Origin: Trichococcus pasteurii
GTDB lineage: Bacteria; Bacillota; Bacilli; Lactobacillales; Aerococcaceae
Assembly: GCF_900112935.1 (NCBI RefSeq)
Contig: NZ_FONM01000012.1
Span: 1-64,000, forward strand
Direction: 5' to 3'
DNA: 64,000 nt
Shown here in pieces: positions 34,533 through 44,060 of the stretch. The notes beneath the pieces were generated by a model. It was not told where the DNA came from and did not search any database. It worked only from the letters and a program-made list of their open reading frames with translations. Made by a program: the position numbers and the translations under genes. How positions within the stretch are numbered: position 1 is the stretch's first letter; each line of letters starts with the position of its first letter.

Positions 34533-36017
34533 ATGAGTTTTGATTATAACGATGATAGTTTAGCTTTGCATACTGATTTGTACCAAATTAACATGATGAA
34601 GACTTATTGGGATGAAGGCATTACCGAAAAACATGCAATTTTTGAACTGTACTTCCGGAAGTATCCTTTCAATAATGGCTATGCAGTCTATGCGGGGCTT
34701 GAGCGCTTCGTATCCTACATTCAAAATTTGCGCTTTACGGATACGGACATTGCTTATTTGCGTGAGCATGTCGGCTACGAGGAAGGTTTTTTGGAGTATC
34801 TGAAAAATTTCCGCTTCTCGGGCACGATCCGTTCCGCCTTGGAAGGTGATCTCGTCTTTGCGAATGAACCGATCGTCCAGGTGGAAGGTCCATTAGCGGA
34901 ATGCCAATTGATCGAAACAGCCTTATTGAATATCGTAAATTTCCAGACGCTGATAGCGACAAAAGCCGCCCGACTGCGCTATGTCTGTAACGATGAGCCT
35001 CTGATGGAATTCGGTTCCAGAAGAGCGCAGGAAATGGATGCCGCCATTTGGGGCACCCGTGCAGCCTATATCGCCGGCTTCAATGCAACGAGCAATGTCC
35101 GGGCTGCTAAAATGTTCGGTATTCCCGCCTCAGGTACCCATGCGCATTCGATGGTGCAGGTCTACCGCAATGATTATGATGCCTTCATGGCTTATGCGCA
35201 TTCCCACAAGGATTGTGTCTTCCTGGTGGATACCTACGATACGTTGAAATCAGGCGTGCCAAATGCCATCAAAGTGGCGAAGGAAATGGGCGATAAAATC
35301 AATTTCCTCGGCGTGCGCCTAGACAGCGGAGACATGGCCTACATTTCCAAAAAAGTCCGCCAACAATTGGACGAGGCAGGCTTTACCGATGCAAAAATCT
35401 ACGCATCGAACGATCTGGATGAACTGACAATCTTGAACCTGAAGATGCAAGGCGCAAAAATAGATGTCTGGGGTGTCGGCACCAAACTGATTACCGCTTA
35501 TGACCAACCTGCGCTTGGAGCGGTCTACAAATTAGTTTCGATCGCGGATGAGAACGGCCAAATGGTGGATACGATGAAAATCTCCAGCAATGCCGAAAAA
35601 GTTTCCACACCGGGCAAGAAACAAGTATGGCGGATCACCCGCAAGCGCGACGGCAAGTCGGAAGGAGACTACATTGCGCTTTGGGAAGAACAACCCGATC
35701 AAGAGTCGGAACTGTATATGTTCCATCCGGTCTTCACTTACATCAACAAAACCATCACCGACTTTGAGGCGCGCCCTATTCTGCAGGACATCATCGTAGA
35801 AGGTAAACTTGTATATGAATTGCCGTCGCTCCAGGAAGTAAAAGCATTCTCGGAAGCGCAGATGAGCGGCTTGTGGGATGAATACAAACGTATCCTGAAT
35901 CCGGAAGACTATCCGGTCGACTTGTCCCAGAAGACATACGATCATAAGATGGCTACAATCAAGGAAATCAAAAAGCAAATAAAAGAAGAAGCATCATTAT
36001 TGGAAAGCACTAAATAA
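34533..36017 (+). CDS. pncB: nicotinate phosphoribosyltransferase
   Basis: A 494-residue enzyme making nicotinate mononucleotide from nicotinate and PRPP, the entry step of NAD salvage. Seen: [62 protein letters not shown], the [12 protein letters not shown] region with the phosphorylated-histidine site, and [16 protein letters not shown]. Start is ATG 34533; a GTG three codons upstream is also possible and neither has a strong ribosome site. nadE follows after 29 bases, so the two form an NAD operon. Regulator unknown. Confidence 0.94.
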   Translation: MSFDYNDDSLALHTDLYQINMMKTYWDEGITEKHAIFELYFRKYPFNNGYAVYAGLERFVSYIQNLRFTDTDIAYLREHVGYEEGFLEYLKNFRFSGTIRSALEGDLVFANEPIVQVEGPLAECQLIETALLNIVNFQTLIATKAARLRYVCNDEPLMEFGSRRAQEMDAAIWGTRAAYIAGFNATSNVRAAKMFGIPASGTHAHSMVQVYRNDYDAFMAYAHSHKDCVFLVDTYDTLKSGVPNAIKVAKEMGDKINFLGVRLDSGDMAYISKKVRQQLDEAGFTDAKIYASNDLDELTILNLKMQGAKIDVWGVGTKLITAYDQPALGAVYKLVSIADENGQMVDTMKISSNAEKVSTPGKKQVWRITRKRDGKSEGDYIALWEEQPDQESELYMFHPVFTYINKTITDFEARPILQDIIVEGKLVYELPSLQEVKAFSEAQMSGLWDEYKRILNPEDYPVDLSQKTYDHKMATIKEIKKQIKEEASLLESTK

Positions 36018-36046
36018 CCAATCAGATCAATCAAGGGGGAACAGCG

Positions 36047-36880
36047 ATGCGTCCATTACAAAAAGAAATTATTGCTGCGTTAAGAGTGAAACCGGAAATC
36101 GATCCTAAAGAGGAAATCCGCATCAGCATCGATTTTATGAAAGATTATTTGGCGGCACACCCATTTTTGAAGGCATTCGTTTTAGGGATCAGCGGAGGAC
36201 AAGACTCTACTTTGACAGGGCGGTTAGCCCAGTTGGCGATCCAGGAAATGCGCGATGAGACTGGCGACGACAGTTACCAATTCATTGCTGTGCGCCTTCC
36301 GTATGGCATTCAATTTGATGAGCACGATGCCCAAGCAGCACTTGCCTTCATTTCGCCGGACCAAAAATTGGTCGTCAACATCAAAGAAATGGCTGACGCT
36401 GCACTCGATGCGCTTGAAGAAGCCGGCCTCACCATCACCGACTTCAATAAAGGAAACATCAAAGCACGTCAACGCATGATCGTTCAGTTCGCGATCGCGG
36501 GCGACAGCAGCGGAGCTGTTCTGGGGACTGACCATGCGGCAGAATCCGTGACCGGTTTCTTCACAAAATTCGGGGACGGCGCAGCCGACTTATTGCCGAT
36601 TTGGCGCTTGAACAAACGTCAAGGCCGTCAGTTGCTGAAAGAATTGGGTGCGCCGGCAGAGCTTTATGAAAAAGTACCGACAGCGGACTTGGAAGAAAAT
36701 CGTCCCGCTTTGCCTGATGAGGTGGCTCTGGGCGTGACGTACGAGATGATCGATGCGTATCTGGAAGGCAAGGAAATACCGGATAAGGACGCTGAAGTCA
36801 TCGAAGGCTGGTACACGAAGACAGAGCATAAACGTCACTTGCCGATAACAGTCTATGATAGTTTTTGGAAAGAAGCCTAA
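36047..36880 (+). CDS. nadE: ammonia-dependent NAD+ synthetase
   Basis: A 277-residue NadE making NAD from deamido-NAD, ATP and ammonia. Seen: the PP-loop [18 protein letters not shown] (about residues 45-62), [45 protein letters not shown], and the C-terminal [16 protein letters not shown]. There is no glutaminase domain. AGGGGGA precedes ATG 36047. It completes nicotinate salvage with PncB upstream (NadD is elsewhere). Confidence 0.96.
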   Translation: MRPLQKEIIAALRVKPEIDPKEEIRISIDFMKDYLAAHPFLKAFVLGISGGQDSTLTGRLAQLAIQEMRDETGDDSYQFIAVRLPYGIQFDEHDAQAALAFISPDQKLVVNIKEMADAALDALEEAGLTITDFNKGNIKARQRMIVQFAIAGDSSGAVLGTDHAAESVTGFFTKFGDGAADLLPIWRLNKRQGRQLLKELGAPAELYEKVPTADLEENRPALPDEVALGVTYEMIDAYLEGKEIPDKDAEVIEGWYTKTEHKRHLPITVYDSFWKEA

Positions 36881-36905
36881 TCTGTTCAGATAGTGGGGTT
36901 TTGCA

Positions 36906-38789
36906 GTGAAAATCAGCAAACAATTTAAAATGATGAAAGAAAAGCTGCAGTGCAAGAGCAGGGGACATATCCTGCTCTTGCACTTCTTCAGCTTGCTGGC
37001 GACCGTGTTCGTTGTCCATCTCTTTCTTCAATGGACTCAAAATGATCTGGATGCCGGACTGGTCGTGAATTTTGTATTTGCTTGGCATACGGAGAAGTTT
37101 CTGATCAGCACGGGCGTATTATTGACGCTGGGGCTATGGCTTTGGGCGCTGGTAGGGAACATCCGCTGGGCAAACGCACTGCTGTTGCTGTCGGGAGGAA
37201 TCCTCGGGATGGCGACCTATGAAAAGATGCTGCAGCGGAACGAGCCCGTTTATCCGAGCGACTTGAAGATGCTGACGGAGGCCACCTTCCTTTTGGAGAT
37301 GCTGAACGGACGGACATTGGCGGCAATAAGCTTGGTGTTCATTCTATTTCTGGCATTTGTGCTTTTTTCCCTGCGTCAGTCCAAGTCCAAGGAAACCGTG
37401 AAATTGGGATGGAAAGCACGCGTCCTGGTTCTTTTTGTGACAAGCATCGCACTCGGCTATGCCGGCCAGTTCCAAAAGGAAGGCAACCTGCTGAAGAAAG
37501 CCTATGACCGGACGGCCTATTGGATCCCGTACAGCCAACAAATGAATTACTATAACACCGGTTTTGTGGCCGGTTTCCTTTACAACCTTTCGGCTGCGCC
37601 GATGGAGCTGCCGACGGATTATTCACAGGAAAAAATCGATGAGTTGAAGGCAACCTATCAACAGTTTGCTGACGAGATCAACGCAGAACGGACGGCAGCG
37701 ATGCCCGAAACGAATGTCATCTACATCATGAATGAAAGTTTTGCGGACCCGCTTGAGTTGGAAGGATTGGATCTGCAAAGCGATCCGATTCCGTTCACGC
37801 GAGCTTTGATGGATACAAGCTACAGCGGCGAGCTGTTGTCCCAAGGCTATGGCGGCGGAACCGCCAATATCGAATTTGAGGCTTTGACGGGTTTTTCGAT
37901 GGAGCCGTTCGCCGCGAACATCACGACGCCGTATACGCAATTCCTGTCATCCCAAGACGATTTCCCTTCAGTCGTGTCCCGTTTGGAAGAGGCCGGCTTC
38001 CGCACAACAGCGATCCATCCCTATAATACGACCATGTACAAGCGGCTGGAGAACTATGAGGCTTTGGGCTTTGACACCTTCCTCTACGAGGACACGATGA
38101 CGCATACGGACAAGCTGGACACCAATCCGTACATTTCGGATGCAGCAGCTTATGCAGAAATAACGGCTATCCTGAAAGCCAGCGATGAAAAAGATTTTAT
38201 CCATTTGGTTACGATGCAGAACCATACGCCTTATCAAAATAAATACACGGTTACGCCATCTGCTGCGGAAACCGGCATAGCCAGCCAGACGATCCGGAAC
38301 TATCTGCAGGATCTGCAGTACAGCGATCAAGCGTTGGCGGAGCTGTTGGCCGCCCTCCAGGAGTGGAGCGAACCGACCATCGTCGTGTTTTGGGGGGATC
38401 ATTGGCCCAGCGTTTTCGGTGAGGATCTTTATGCGCTGAACACGATCCAAAATATGCATGAGACGCCTATGTTCATCTACAGCAACATGGCAGAAGTGCA
38501 AAAAGATCTAGGGGTCACCAGTCCCATCTATTTCTTCCCGGAAGTGCTGGAGCTGAGCGGCAGCCGTGTCACCGCTTTTGAAGCCCTGTTGATGGCGCTG
38601 CAGGAACAGGTGCCGGCTTTCGAAAAGACGCTGTATGTGAATGGCGATACCGGCGAATATGTCTCGAGCCGAGAGGGACTGTCCGAGCAGGCAAAAAGTC
38701 TGTTGGCGGATTATGATCTGATCCAGTACGATACGACCACCGGCAACCGGTACGCAGAATCAAACGGGTTCTTCCAAATGGACGATTGA
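36906..38789 (+). CDS. LTA synthase family protein (sulfatase-fold membrane protein)
   Basis: A 627-residue protein: five N-terminal membrane helices (about residues 22-200) and an extracellular sulfatase-fold domain (about 265-560). Seen: NVIYIMNESFADP with the first metal ligand Glu, the nucleophile Thr319 in QGYGGGTANIEFEALTGF, RTTAIHPYNTTMY, and the metal-binding VVFWGDHWPS. These match lipoteichoic acid synthases, which polymerise glycerolphosphate, although primases and other phosphotransferases share them. The start is GTG 36906, with a weak ribosome site. It lies 25 bases after nadE and upstream of a TagO-like gene. Confidence 0.87.
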   Translation: MKISKQFKMMKEKLQCKSRGHILLLHFFSLLATVFVVHLFLQWTQNDLDAGLVVNFVFAWHTEKFLISTGVLLTLGLWLWALVGNIRWANALLLLSGGILGMATYEKMLQRNEPVYPSDLKMLTEATFLLEMLNGRTLAAISLVFILFLAFVLFSLRQSKSKETVKLGWKARVLVLFVTSIALGYAGQFQKEGNLLKKAYDRTAYWIPYSQQMNYYNTGFVAGFLYNLSAAPMELPTDYSQEKIDELKATYQQFADEINAERTAAMPETNVIYIMNESFADPLELEGLDLQSDPIPFTRALMDTSYSGELLSQGYGGGTANIEFEALTGFSMEPFAANITTPYTQFLSSQDDFPSVVSRLEEAGFRTTAIHPYNTTMYKRLENYEALGFDTFLYEDTMTHTDKLDTNPYISDAAAYAEITAILKASDEKDFIHLVTMQNHTPYQNKYTVTPSAAETGIASQTIRNYLQDLQYSDQALAELLAALQEWSEPTIVVFWGDHWPSVFGEDLYALNTIQNMHETPMFIYSNMAEVQKDLGVTSPIYFFPEVLELSGSRVTAFEALLMALQEQVPAFEKTLYVNGDTGEYVSSREGLSEQAKSLLADYDLIQYDTTTGNRYAESNGFFQMDD

Positions 38790-38889
38790 AACAGATCGCC
38801 GGATTCTTGCGATTGGTTTGAGAGTGGATTTGCATGTAGGGCCGGAATCGCCTATGATTAAGGAAATAAAGGGTGAAAGGAGTGGTCCG

Positions 38890-39987
38890 GTGAGTTTCTT
38901 TATACGGTTTATGCTTCTTTTCGGTTCGACAATCCTGGCGAGTATGCTGCTTACCTACCTTTTCCGTGCGGCAGCGAGACGGTTCCGCTGGACGGATAAG
39001 CCATCCGAAGCGAAAGTGCATATCAAGGAGACGCCGACGATGGGAGGTGTAGCCATATTCGTGGCTTATTGGGGTGCCTTTTTCCTTGGAATCCCTCTGA
39101 GTAACCGTTCAGGTTATGCGGGCATCATATTTTTGAGTTCGCTGATCATCCTGGCGACTGGTATCATCGATGATACCTATGATCTGAGGCCTTGGCAAAA
39201 AATGATCGGTATCCTTACCGCGGCGAATGTCCTCTATTTCTTTACGGGCATCAAAATAGATAGCCTGACGCTGGATTATTTCGGAACGATCGAATTCCAT
39301 GAAGCGGGTTACTTGGTGATGATGCTGTGGATTGTGGTCATCACGAATGCGGTGAATCTGATGGACGGGCTGGATGGTTTGGCGACGGGCACTTCGATCA
39401 TTTCCCTCTCGACGATGGGCTTCGTCAGCTACTTCTTCACCGATTATATGGATGTGGCCACTGTTGTCATGATATTCCTTTTGGTTGCGAGCTTGCTGGG
39501 ATTTTTGCCTTTCAACTTCTATCCGGCCTCCATTTTCTTGGGGGATACGGGATCGTTGTTCGTAGGCTTCATGATTGCGGTGCTGTCCTTGTACGGCCTG
39601 AAACATGCCACCTTCGTATCGCTGCTGATACCGGTGGCCATTCTAGGGGTTCCCTTGACGGACACGATCGCCGCCGTCCTTCGCCGGACTTTGCACAAGC
39701 GTTCCATCAGCGCGAAGGATAAAAGCCACCTGCACCACCGTTTGTTGCGGTTGGGTTTTACGCACCGCCAGACCGTTTTGGTCATCTATGCTTTGGCGAT
39801 CATCTTTTCTTTGACCGCCATCCTATTCCCGATCTCTTCTTTCTGGGGAACGGTCGTTTTGGGAGTGGGTTTGGTTTTCGGCGTGGTGCTCTTCATCGTC
39901 TCCTTCAATTTGTTGGACAGCAATCGTTCCAAGTTGCGCAAAATATTGTATCGCCTTCTAAGGGAGAAGGACTACAAAAACAAATGA
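38890..39987 (+). CDS. tagO: undecaprenyl-phosphate GlcNAc-1-phosphate transferase, TagO-like
   Basis: A 365-residue polytopic enzyme of the WecA/MraY/TagO family that starts wall teichoic acid (or other glycan) synthesis on undecaprenyl phosphate. Seen: KVHIKETPTMGGVAIF at the N-terminus, the DD motif in GIIDDTYDLRPWQK, NAVNLMDGLDGLATG, SIFLGDTGSLFVGF, and KDKSHLHHRLLRLG with the HHR-type His cluster. About ten helices. Start is GTG 38890 with AAAGGAG 8-9 bases before; 24 further upstream codons lack a ribosome site. Its stop codon lies in the terminator stem. Confidence 0.92.
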   Translation: MSFFIRFMLLFGSTILASMLLTYLFRAAARRFRWTDKPSEAKVHIKETPTMGGVAIFVAYWGAFFLGIPLSNRSGYAGIIFLSSLIILATGIIDDTYDLRPWQKMIGILTAANVLYFFTGIKIDSLTLDYFGTIEFHEAGYLVMMLWIVVITNAVNLMDGLDGLATGTSIISLSTMGFVSYFFTDYMDVATVVMIFLLVASLLGFLPFNFYPASIFLGDTGSLFVGFMIAVLSLYGLKHATFVSLLIPVAILGVPLTDTIAAVLRRTLHKRSISAKDKSHLHHRLLRLGFTHRQTVLVIYALAIIFSLTAILFPISSFWGTVVLGVGLVFGVVLFIVSFNLLDSNRSKLRKILYRLLREKDYKNK

Positions 39988-40035
39988 ACAAGCGCGTGAT
40001 AGCCAAACTGGCTATCACGCGCTTGTTCATTTTTT
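39985..40035 (+). terminator. terminator overlapping the tagO stop
   Basis: A 20-bp perfect stem, TGAACAAGCGCGTGATAGCC with its complement, around AAACT, then six T. The stem begins with the tagO stop codon. It also faces the convergent yigZ-like gene. Confidence 0.95.
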
Positions 40036-40044
40036 GTTAAGGAT

Positions 40045-40716
40045 CTATTCGATATCGCCTTCATCGGCATCATTGTAAGCTGGGGAAACCGGACGCTCCA
40101 CGTAGTCCTCTTCGCCGACTTCAAAGACGACACGGCCGTTCATGACATCAATTAGTGTTTCCTGGAAAGCATCGACGTCTTCTGTCGGGATGCCGCACAA
40201 GAAACAAACCTGGTCGGTGTACTGGGCCTTGATCAGCGTGTACGGCGATTGCGCCAAGTAATTCTCCAATTTTCCGGATGCGGAGTAGGAAACGATGCAG
40301 CCGACTTTAGTCTGGAGGCTGCGGACAACGATGCCGACGTCCTTCAAGGCCGTTGATACCGATCGGCTATAGGCACGGATCAATCCGCCAGCCCCCAATT
40401 TTGTCCCGCCGAAGTAACGGGTGACGACGGCAGCGACATAACGCAGCTCGTTTTTCTTGAGAACTTCCAGCATCGGGACACCAGCTGTTCCGGAGGGTTC
40501 GCCGTCGTCGTGGGCGCGCTGGATTTCGTTCTGATCGCCGATCAGGTAAGCGGAACAGTTGTGCGTCGCTTTCCAATGCTCTTTTTTGACGGCTTGGATG
40601 AATGCTTTGGCCTCGTCCTCAGAATGGACACGTTTGAGACTGCAGATGAAGCGGGAACCCTTGATGATGATCTCTGAAACGCCGCTTTCAGCGATAGTGT
40701 GATAGGTTGTCAGCAT
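40045..40716 (-). CDS. YigZ/IMPACT family protein
   Basis: A 223-residue UPF0029/IMPACT protein. Seen: KGSRFICSLKRVHSEDEAKAFIQ, ATHNCSAYLIGDQNEIQRAHDDGEPSGTAGVPML, AAVVTRYFGGTKLGAGGLIRAYSRSV, the family hallmark, then a C-terminal ferredoxin-like domain. Eukaryotic IMPACT regulates translation control by GCN2; bacterial YigZ has no settled role. GGAGGA precedes ATG 40716. It is alone on the minus strand, divergent from murE. Confidence 0.93.
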   Translation of the reverse strand: MLTTYHTIAESGVSEIIIKGSRFICSLKRVHSEDEAKAFIQAVKKEHWKATHNCSAYLIGDQNEIQRAHDDGEPSGTAGVPMLEVLKKNELRYVAAVVTRYFGGTKLGAGGLIRAYSRSVSTALKDVGIVVRSLQTKVGCIVSYSASGKLENYLAQSPYTLIKAQYTDQVCFLCGIPTEDVDAFQETLIDVMNGRVVFEVGEEDYVERPVSPAYNDADEGDIE

Positions 40717-40877
40717 AGCTATTATCCTCCAATAAGTTAGTCAGTCCCATTTTACCACAGCGGCGGTCGGATGACAGGCCACGAACAAGGAAAGGGACTT
40801 TCCGAACATTTCCATTTGTGGTATTGTTAAAGGGAATAGACCAAACGGCCACAGAGGCCGATGGAAAGGTGATCTGC

Positions 40878-42392
40878 GTGAAAGCTACAGATTTAATCGA
40901 TGTACTCAAAATGAAAAAAGTTGTCGGGAGCTTGGATCCCGATTTGAATATTGGAAAAATCAGCCAGGATTCCCGCGATATCCAATCGGGGGATCTGTTC
41001 ATCTGTATCGACGGAACGCAAGTCGATGGCCACAATTACGTAGAGAAGGCGGTCGCCAACGGTGCGGGCGTGATTGTTGCCCATAAGGATATCCAAAAAG
41101 CGGCAGCAACTGTCCCGGTTGTGTATGTTCCCGATACGGGCAAGGCGATGAGTCTGCTTGCGAACCACTTTTATGGCTATCCGAGCGAGGCGATGAAAGT
41201 CATCGGTGTCACAGGTACCAACGGAAAGACGACAGTCACCTACCTGGTGGAAGCCATCCTCAAGGCGATGGACAAAAAAACCGGACTGATGGGCACCATC
41301 GAAATGCATATCGGCGACGAAGTGCACAAAACAAAAAACACGACACCCGACAGCATCACCATGCAAAAAGCCCTGCACCTCATGACAAAGAGGGAAACGG
41401 AATACTTCACGCTGGAACTTTCCTCGATCGCTTTGGAAATGGGCAGGGCATGGGGGCTGGACCTGGATGTCGCCATCATGACCAATCTGACGCATGAGCA
41501 CATGGAGTTCCATCACACGATGGAAGCCTACGCAGAAGCGAAAAAACTGCTTTTCTCCCAACTGGGGAATGGTCGCAAAAACGGACAGACGAAAACGGCG
41601 GTGCTGAATGCGGATGATGAAACGATCCACAGTTATCGGATCGCTACGGCGGCAGAAGTCATTTCTTACAGCGTGAAGGATGAAACGGCCGATTTCTTCG
41701 CAGCGGATATCTCATACAGCCGCACGCAGACCCGCTTCGATCTGGTCGTAAATGGGGAACGCTATCCGGTCGTAACGAACTTGGTGGGGCTCTATAATGT
41801 ATCCAACACATTGGCTGCGTTGGCGGCAGTTTATGCTGTGGGCATTCCGTTGGAGGATGCAACAAAAGCGGTAACGTCATTGGTTGGTGTTACCGGCAGG
41901 CTGGAGATCGTTCCAGGCGCAAGCGACATCGGCGTCTATGTCGATTTTGCCCATTCGCCCGATGCGATGGAAAAAGTATTGAGTGTGGTGCGCGAATTCA
42001 CCCAAGGAAGAGTCATTTCTGTTTTTGGCGGGGCAGGGGAACGGGAGCATGAAAAACGCCCGATCATGGCCCGCATCGGTACGGAACTTTCGGATTATGT
42101 GGTCCTGACGACGGACGATACCGGGAAAGAACCACAGGAACAGATCATCGCGATGATGCTTGCAGGCATCGAAAAGGATAACTATGAATACATCGAAAAC
42201 CGCAAGGAAGCCATCCAGCATGCCATCGCCATCGCAGCACCGGGAGATACGGTCATCCTGTTGGGGCGTGGACATGAGGCTGACTACAACGACAGAGGCA
42301 ATATGATCCGCCTGCTGGACAGTGAAGTGGCGGCTGAAGCGGTTGAAGCCCGCAACGAGCGGCTAAGCCTAAATAACGATCAGAAAGTTTGA
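40878..42392 (+). CDS. murE: UDP-N-acetylmuramyl-tripeptide synthetase MurE
   Basis: A 504-residue Mur ligase adding the third stem-peptide residue to UDP-MurNAc-L-Ala-D-Glu. Seen: DSRDIQSGDLFICIDG, the ATP loop VTGTNGKTTVTYLVEA, NTTPDSITMQKAL, LTHEHMEFHHTMEAY, VGVTGRLEIV, VDFAHSPDAMEKVL, and VFGGAGEREHEKRPIM. The diaminopimelate-selecting DNPR motif is absent; the same place reads TTDDTGKEP, so a diamino acid other than meso-DAP, such as lysine, is likely. Start is GTG 40878 with AAAGGTGA upstream. DegV follows after 8 bases. Confidence 0.9.
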   Translation: MKATDLIDVLKMKKVVGSLDPDLNIGKISQDSRDIQSGDLFICIDGTQVDGHNYVEKAVANGAGVIVAHKDIQKAAATVPVVYVPDTGKAMSLLANHFYGYPSEAMKVIGVTGTNGKTTVTYLVEAILKAMDKKTGLMGTIEMHIGDEVHKTKNTTPDSITMQKALHLMTKRETEYFTLELSSIALEMGRAWGLDLDVAIMTNLTHEHMEFHHTMEAYAEAKKLLFSQLGNGRKNGQTKTAVLNADDETIHSYRIATAAEVISYSVKDETADFFAADISYSRTQTRFDLVVNGERYPVVTNLVGLYNVSNTLAALAAVYAVGIPLEDATKAVTSLVGVTGRLEIVPGASDIGVYVDFAHSPDAMEKVLSVVREFTQGRVISVFGGAGEREHEKRPIMARIGTELSDYVVLTTDDTGKEPQEQIIAMMLAGIEKDNYEYIENRKEAIQHAIAIAAPGDTVILLGRGHEADYNDRGNMIRLLDSEVAAEAVEARNERLSLNNDQKV

Positions 42393-42400
42393 GGATATTC

Positions 42401-43267
42401 ATGAAAATTGCAGTAGTTACGGACAGTACCGCTTATTTGACGGCTGAGATGCGCCAGCGGCATCATATTCATATGCTGCCATTAGTCGTGAATATCGGAG
42501 AAAAATCATTTGAAGAAGAAATAGATCTGGTTGCAGAGGACTTCTATGCCTTGATGAAATCTTCTGAGGATTTCCCGAAGAGCTCTCAACCAGCGGTGGG
42601 TGCCATGCATCAGCTGTATGAAGAATTGGCGAAGGAGCATGATGCGATCATCAGTATCCACCTCTCGAGCGGCATCAGCGGTACATACCAGAATGCTGCC
42701 GCTTTAAGCAGGGAGTATCCTGAGTTCAACATTCATCCCTTCGATTCTGAAATCAGCTGCTATGTGCAGGCCCGTTTCGTCTTGGAGGCGGCAAGGTTGG
42801 CTGCTGCCGGTATCGAACCGGAGCAGATCATTGCGCGATTGGAACACATGAAGAAACGTTCCCGTGCCTACTTTATGGTGGACGATCTGATGAACCTGCA
42901 GCGTGGCGGCAGACTATCGGGAGGGGCTGCTGTGATCGGCTCCATCATGAAAATAAAGCCAGTGCTGCATTTTTCGGACAAAAAGATAGTCGTTTTCGAA
43001 AAAATCAGAACCAATGCACGGGCGTTGCGAAGGATCGAAGAACTTTTGGGCCAGACGGCTTCAAAGGCGGATTACCCGATCATCGCAACCGTCATCCATG
43101 GGAATATTCCCGAAAAAGGGCAAGATTGGCTGGAACACCTCCAAAAAGAGTTTCCGGACATTCGGTTCGAATTGAGTTATTTCGGCCCTGTCATCGGGAC
43201 GCATTTAGGTGAAGGTGCGCTGGGGCTGACCTGGACGGAAGACACCGAATTGAGCTATCCAATATAA
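42401..43267 (+). CDS. DegV family (FakB-like) fatty-acid-binding protein
   Basis: A 288-residue EDD-fold DegV protein. Seen: KIAVVTDSTAYLTAEM, the SQPAVGAMHQLYEEL region, ISIHLSSGISGTYQNA with lipid-carboxylate-binding serines, and LMNLQRGGRLSGGAAVIGSIMKIKPVLHF. Related FakB proteins hold fatty acids for the FakA kinase in exogenous fatty acid use; FakA is not here. ATG 42401 has GAGGA 6-7 bases upstream; four earlier codons overlap murE. Co-transcription with murE is likely. A hairpin terminator follows. Confidence 0.92.
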   Translation: MKIAVVTDSTAYLTAEMRQRHHIHMLPLVVNIGEKSFEEEIDLVAEDFYALMKSSEDFPKSSQPAVGAMHQLYEELAKEHDAIISIHLSSGISGTYQNAAALSREYPEFNIHPFDSEISCYVQARFVLEAARLAAAGIEPEQIIARLEHMKKRSRAYFMVDDLMNLQRGGRLSGGAAVIGSIMKIKPVLHFSDKKIVVFEKIRTNARALRRIEELLGQTASKADYPIIATVIHGNIPEKGQDWLEHLQKEFPDIRFELSYFGPVIGTHLGEGALGLTWTEDTELSYPI

Positions 43268-43303
43268 GCAACAAATATTTGCGGCAATCATACATCATTG
43301 GGG

Positions 43304-43342
43304 AGGAAGGGCCATCGGGGTTCTGTCCTTCCTGTTTTTTTT
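43304..43342 (+). terminator. terminator after the DegV gene
   Basis: AGGAAGG and CCTTCCT form a 7-bp stem with a 16-base loop, then eight T after one G. Confidence 0.75.
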
Positions 43343-43367
43343 ATAAAAAGGATAGCGGGGTGCAGTC

Positions 43368-43955
43368 GTGAGAGTATTTATCGGCATCAAATTACCTGAA
43401 GTCAGCAAAGGACAACTGGTTGCTGTTCAGGAAGAAGTGAAACGTGCCAGCCTCAAAGGGTCATTCACAGATCCGGACAACTTCCATTTGACGGTGCGGT
43501 TTATCGGGGAAGTGGACCAGGATCAGAAGAGCGCGATCGAAACTGCGCTGGCCCGCTGCGCCGCAGAACAGGGGCCCTTCCTGATCGAAACTAACGGATT
43601 GGGTTATTTTTTCAAAAAAAACAAGTGGATCATCTGGATGGGCATCAAAGAAAACAGCCCGCTCGAACAACTCTATGATCAGCTTAATGTTTCCTTGCAG
43701 GGGGAAGAAATGCCTCTGGCTGAGGAGGTGGCCTTCATCCCGCACCTTACGCTGGGACGGGGTATCGTGCTGGCGCAGGAGTGGGAAGTTCTAAGCAAAG
43801 TACCGTTGCCGCCGGATCAGAAAATCCCTGTCACCGCGCTGACGTTGTTCGAAAGTGTGCGGCTGAACGGAAAGCTGGTTTATCGCCCGCTTGCTGATTT
43901 CCCGTTCAAAGGTCGGACAATCCGGACAATAGCCAGCAAACCAACAAATATCTGA
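43368..43955 (+). CDS. thpR: RNA 2',3'-cyclic phosphodiesterase (LigT/ThpR)
   Basis: A 195-residue 2H phosphoesterase. Two HxTx motifs are seen: HLTVRF near residue 42 and HLTLGR near residue 126. It opens with MRVFIGIKLP, the usual ThpR start. Members open 2',3'-cyclic phosphates, though the natural substrate in bacteria is not established. Start is GTG 43368 with GGGGTG 7 bases before. A weak hairpin separates it from comFA. Confidence 0.9.
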   Translation: MRVFIGIKLPEVSKGQLVAVQEEVKRASLKGSFTDPDNFHLTVRFIGEVDQDQKSAIETALARCAAEQGPFLIETNGLGYFFKKNKWIIWMGIKENSPLEQLYDQLNVSLQGEEMPLAEEVAFIPHLTLGRGIVLAQEWEVLSKVPLPPDQKIPVTALTLFESVRLNGKLVYRPLADFPFKGRTIRTIASKPTNI

Positions 43956-43968
43956 CCGGAAAACAGAA

Positions 43969-44017
43969 AGGCGTCCCTCTTCGCAAATTCAGCGGAAGAG
44001 CGGCGGCTTTTTTTGCG
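43969..44017 (+). terminator. possible terminator after thpR
   Basis: CTCTTCGC and GCGGAAGAG give an imperfect stem extended weakly by GGCG/GGC flanks, followed by seven T. Confidence 0.5.
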
Positions 44018-44060
44018 TATGCTATCTGGGGAAAGGGCAGGAAAGGAAAGGGAGGAAGGC

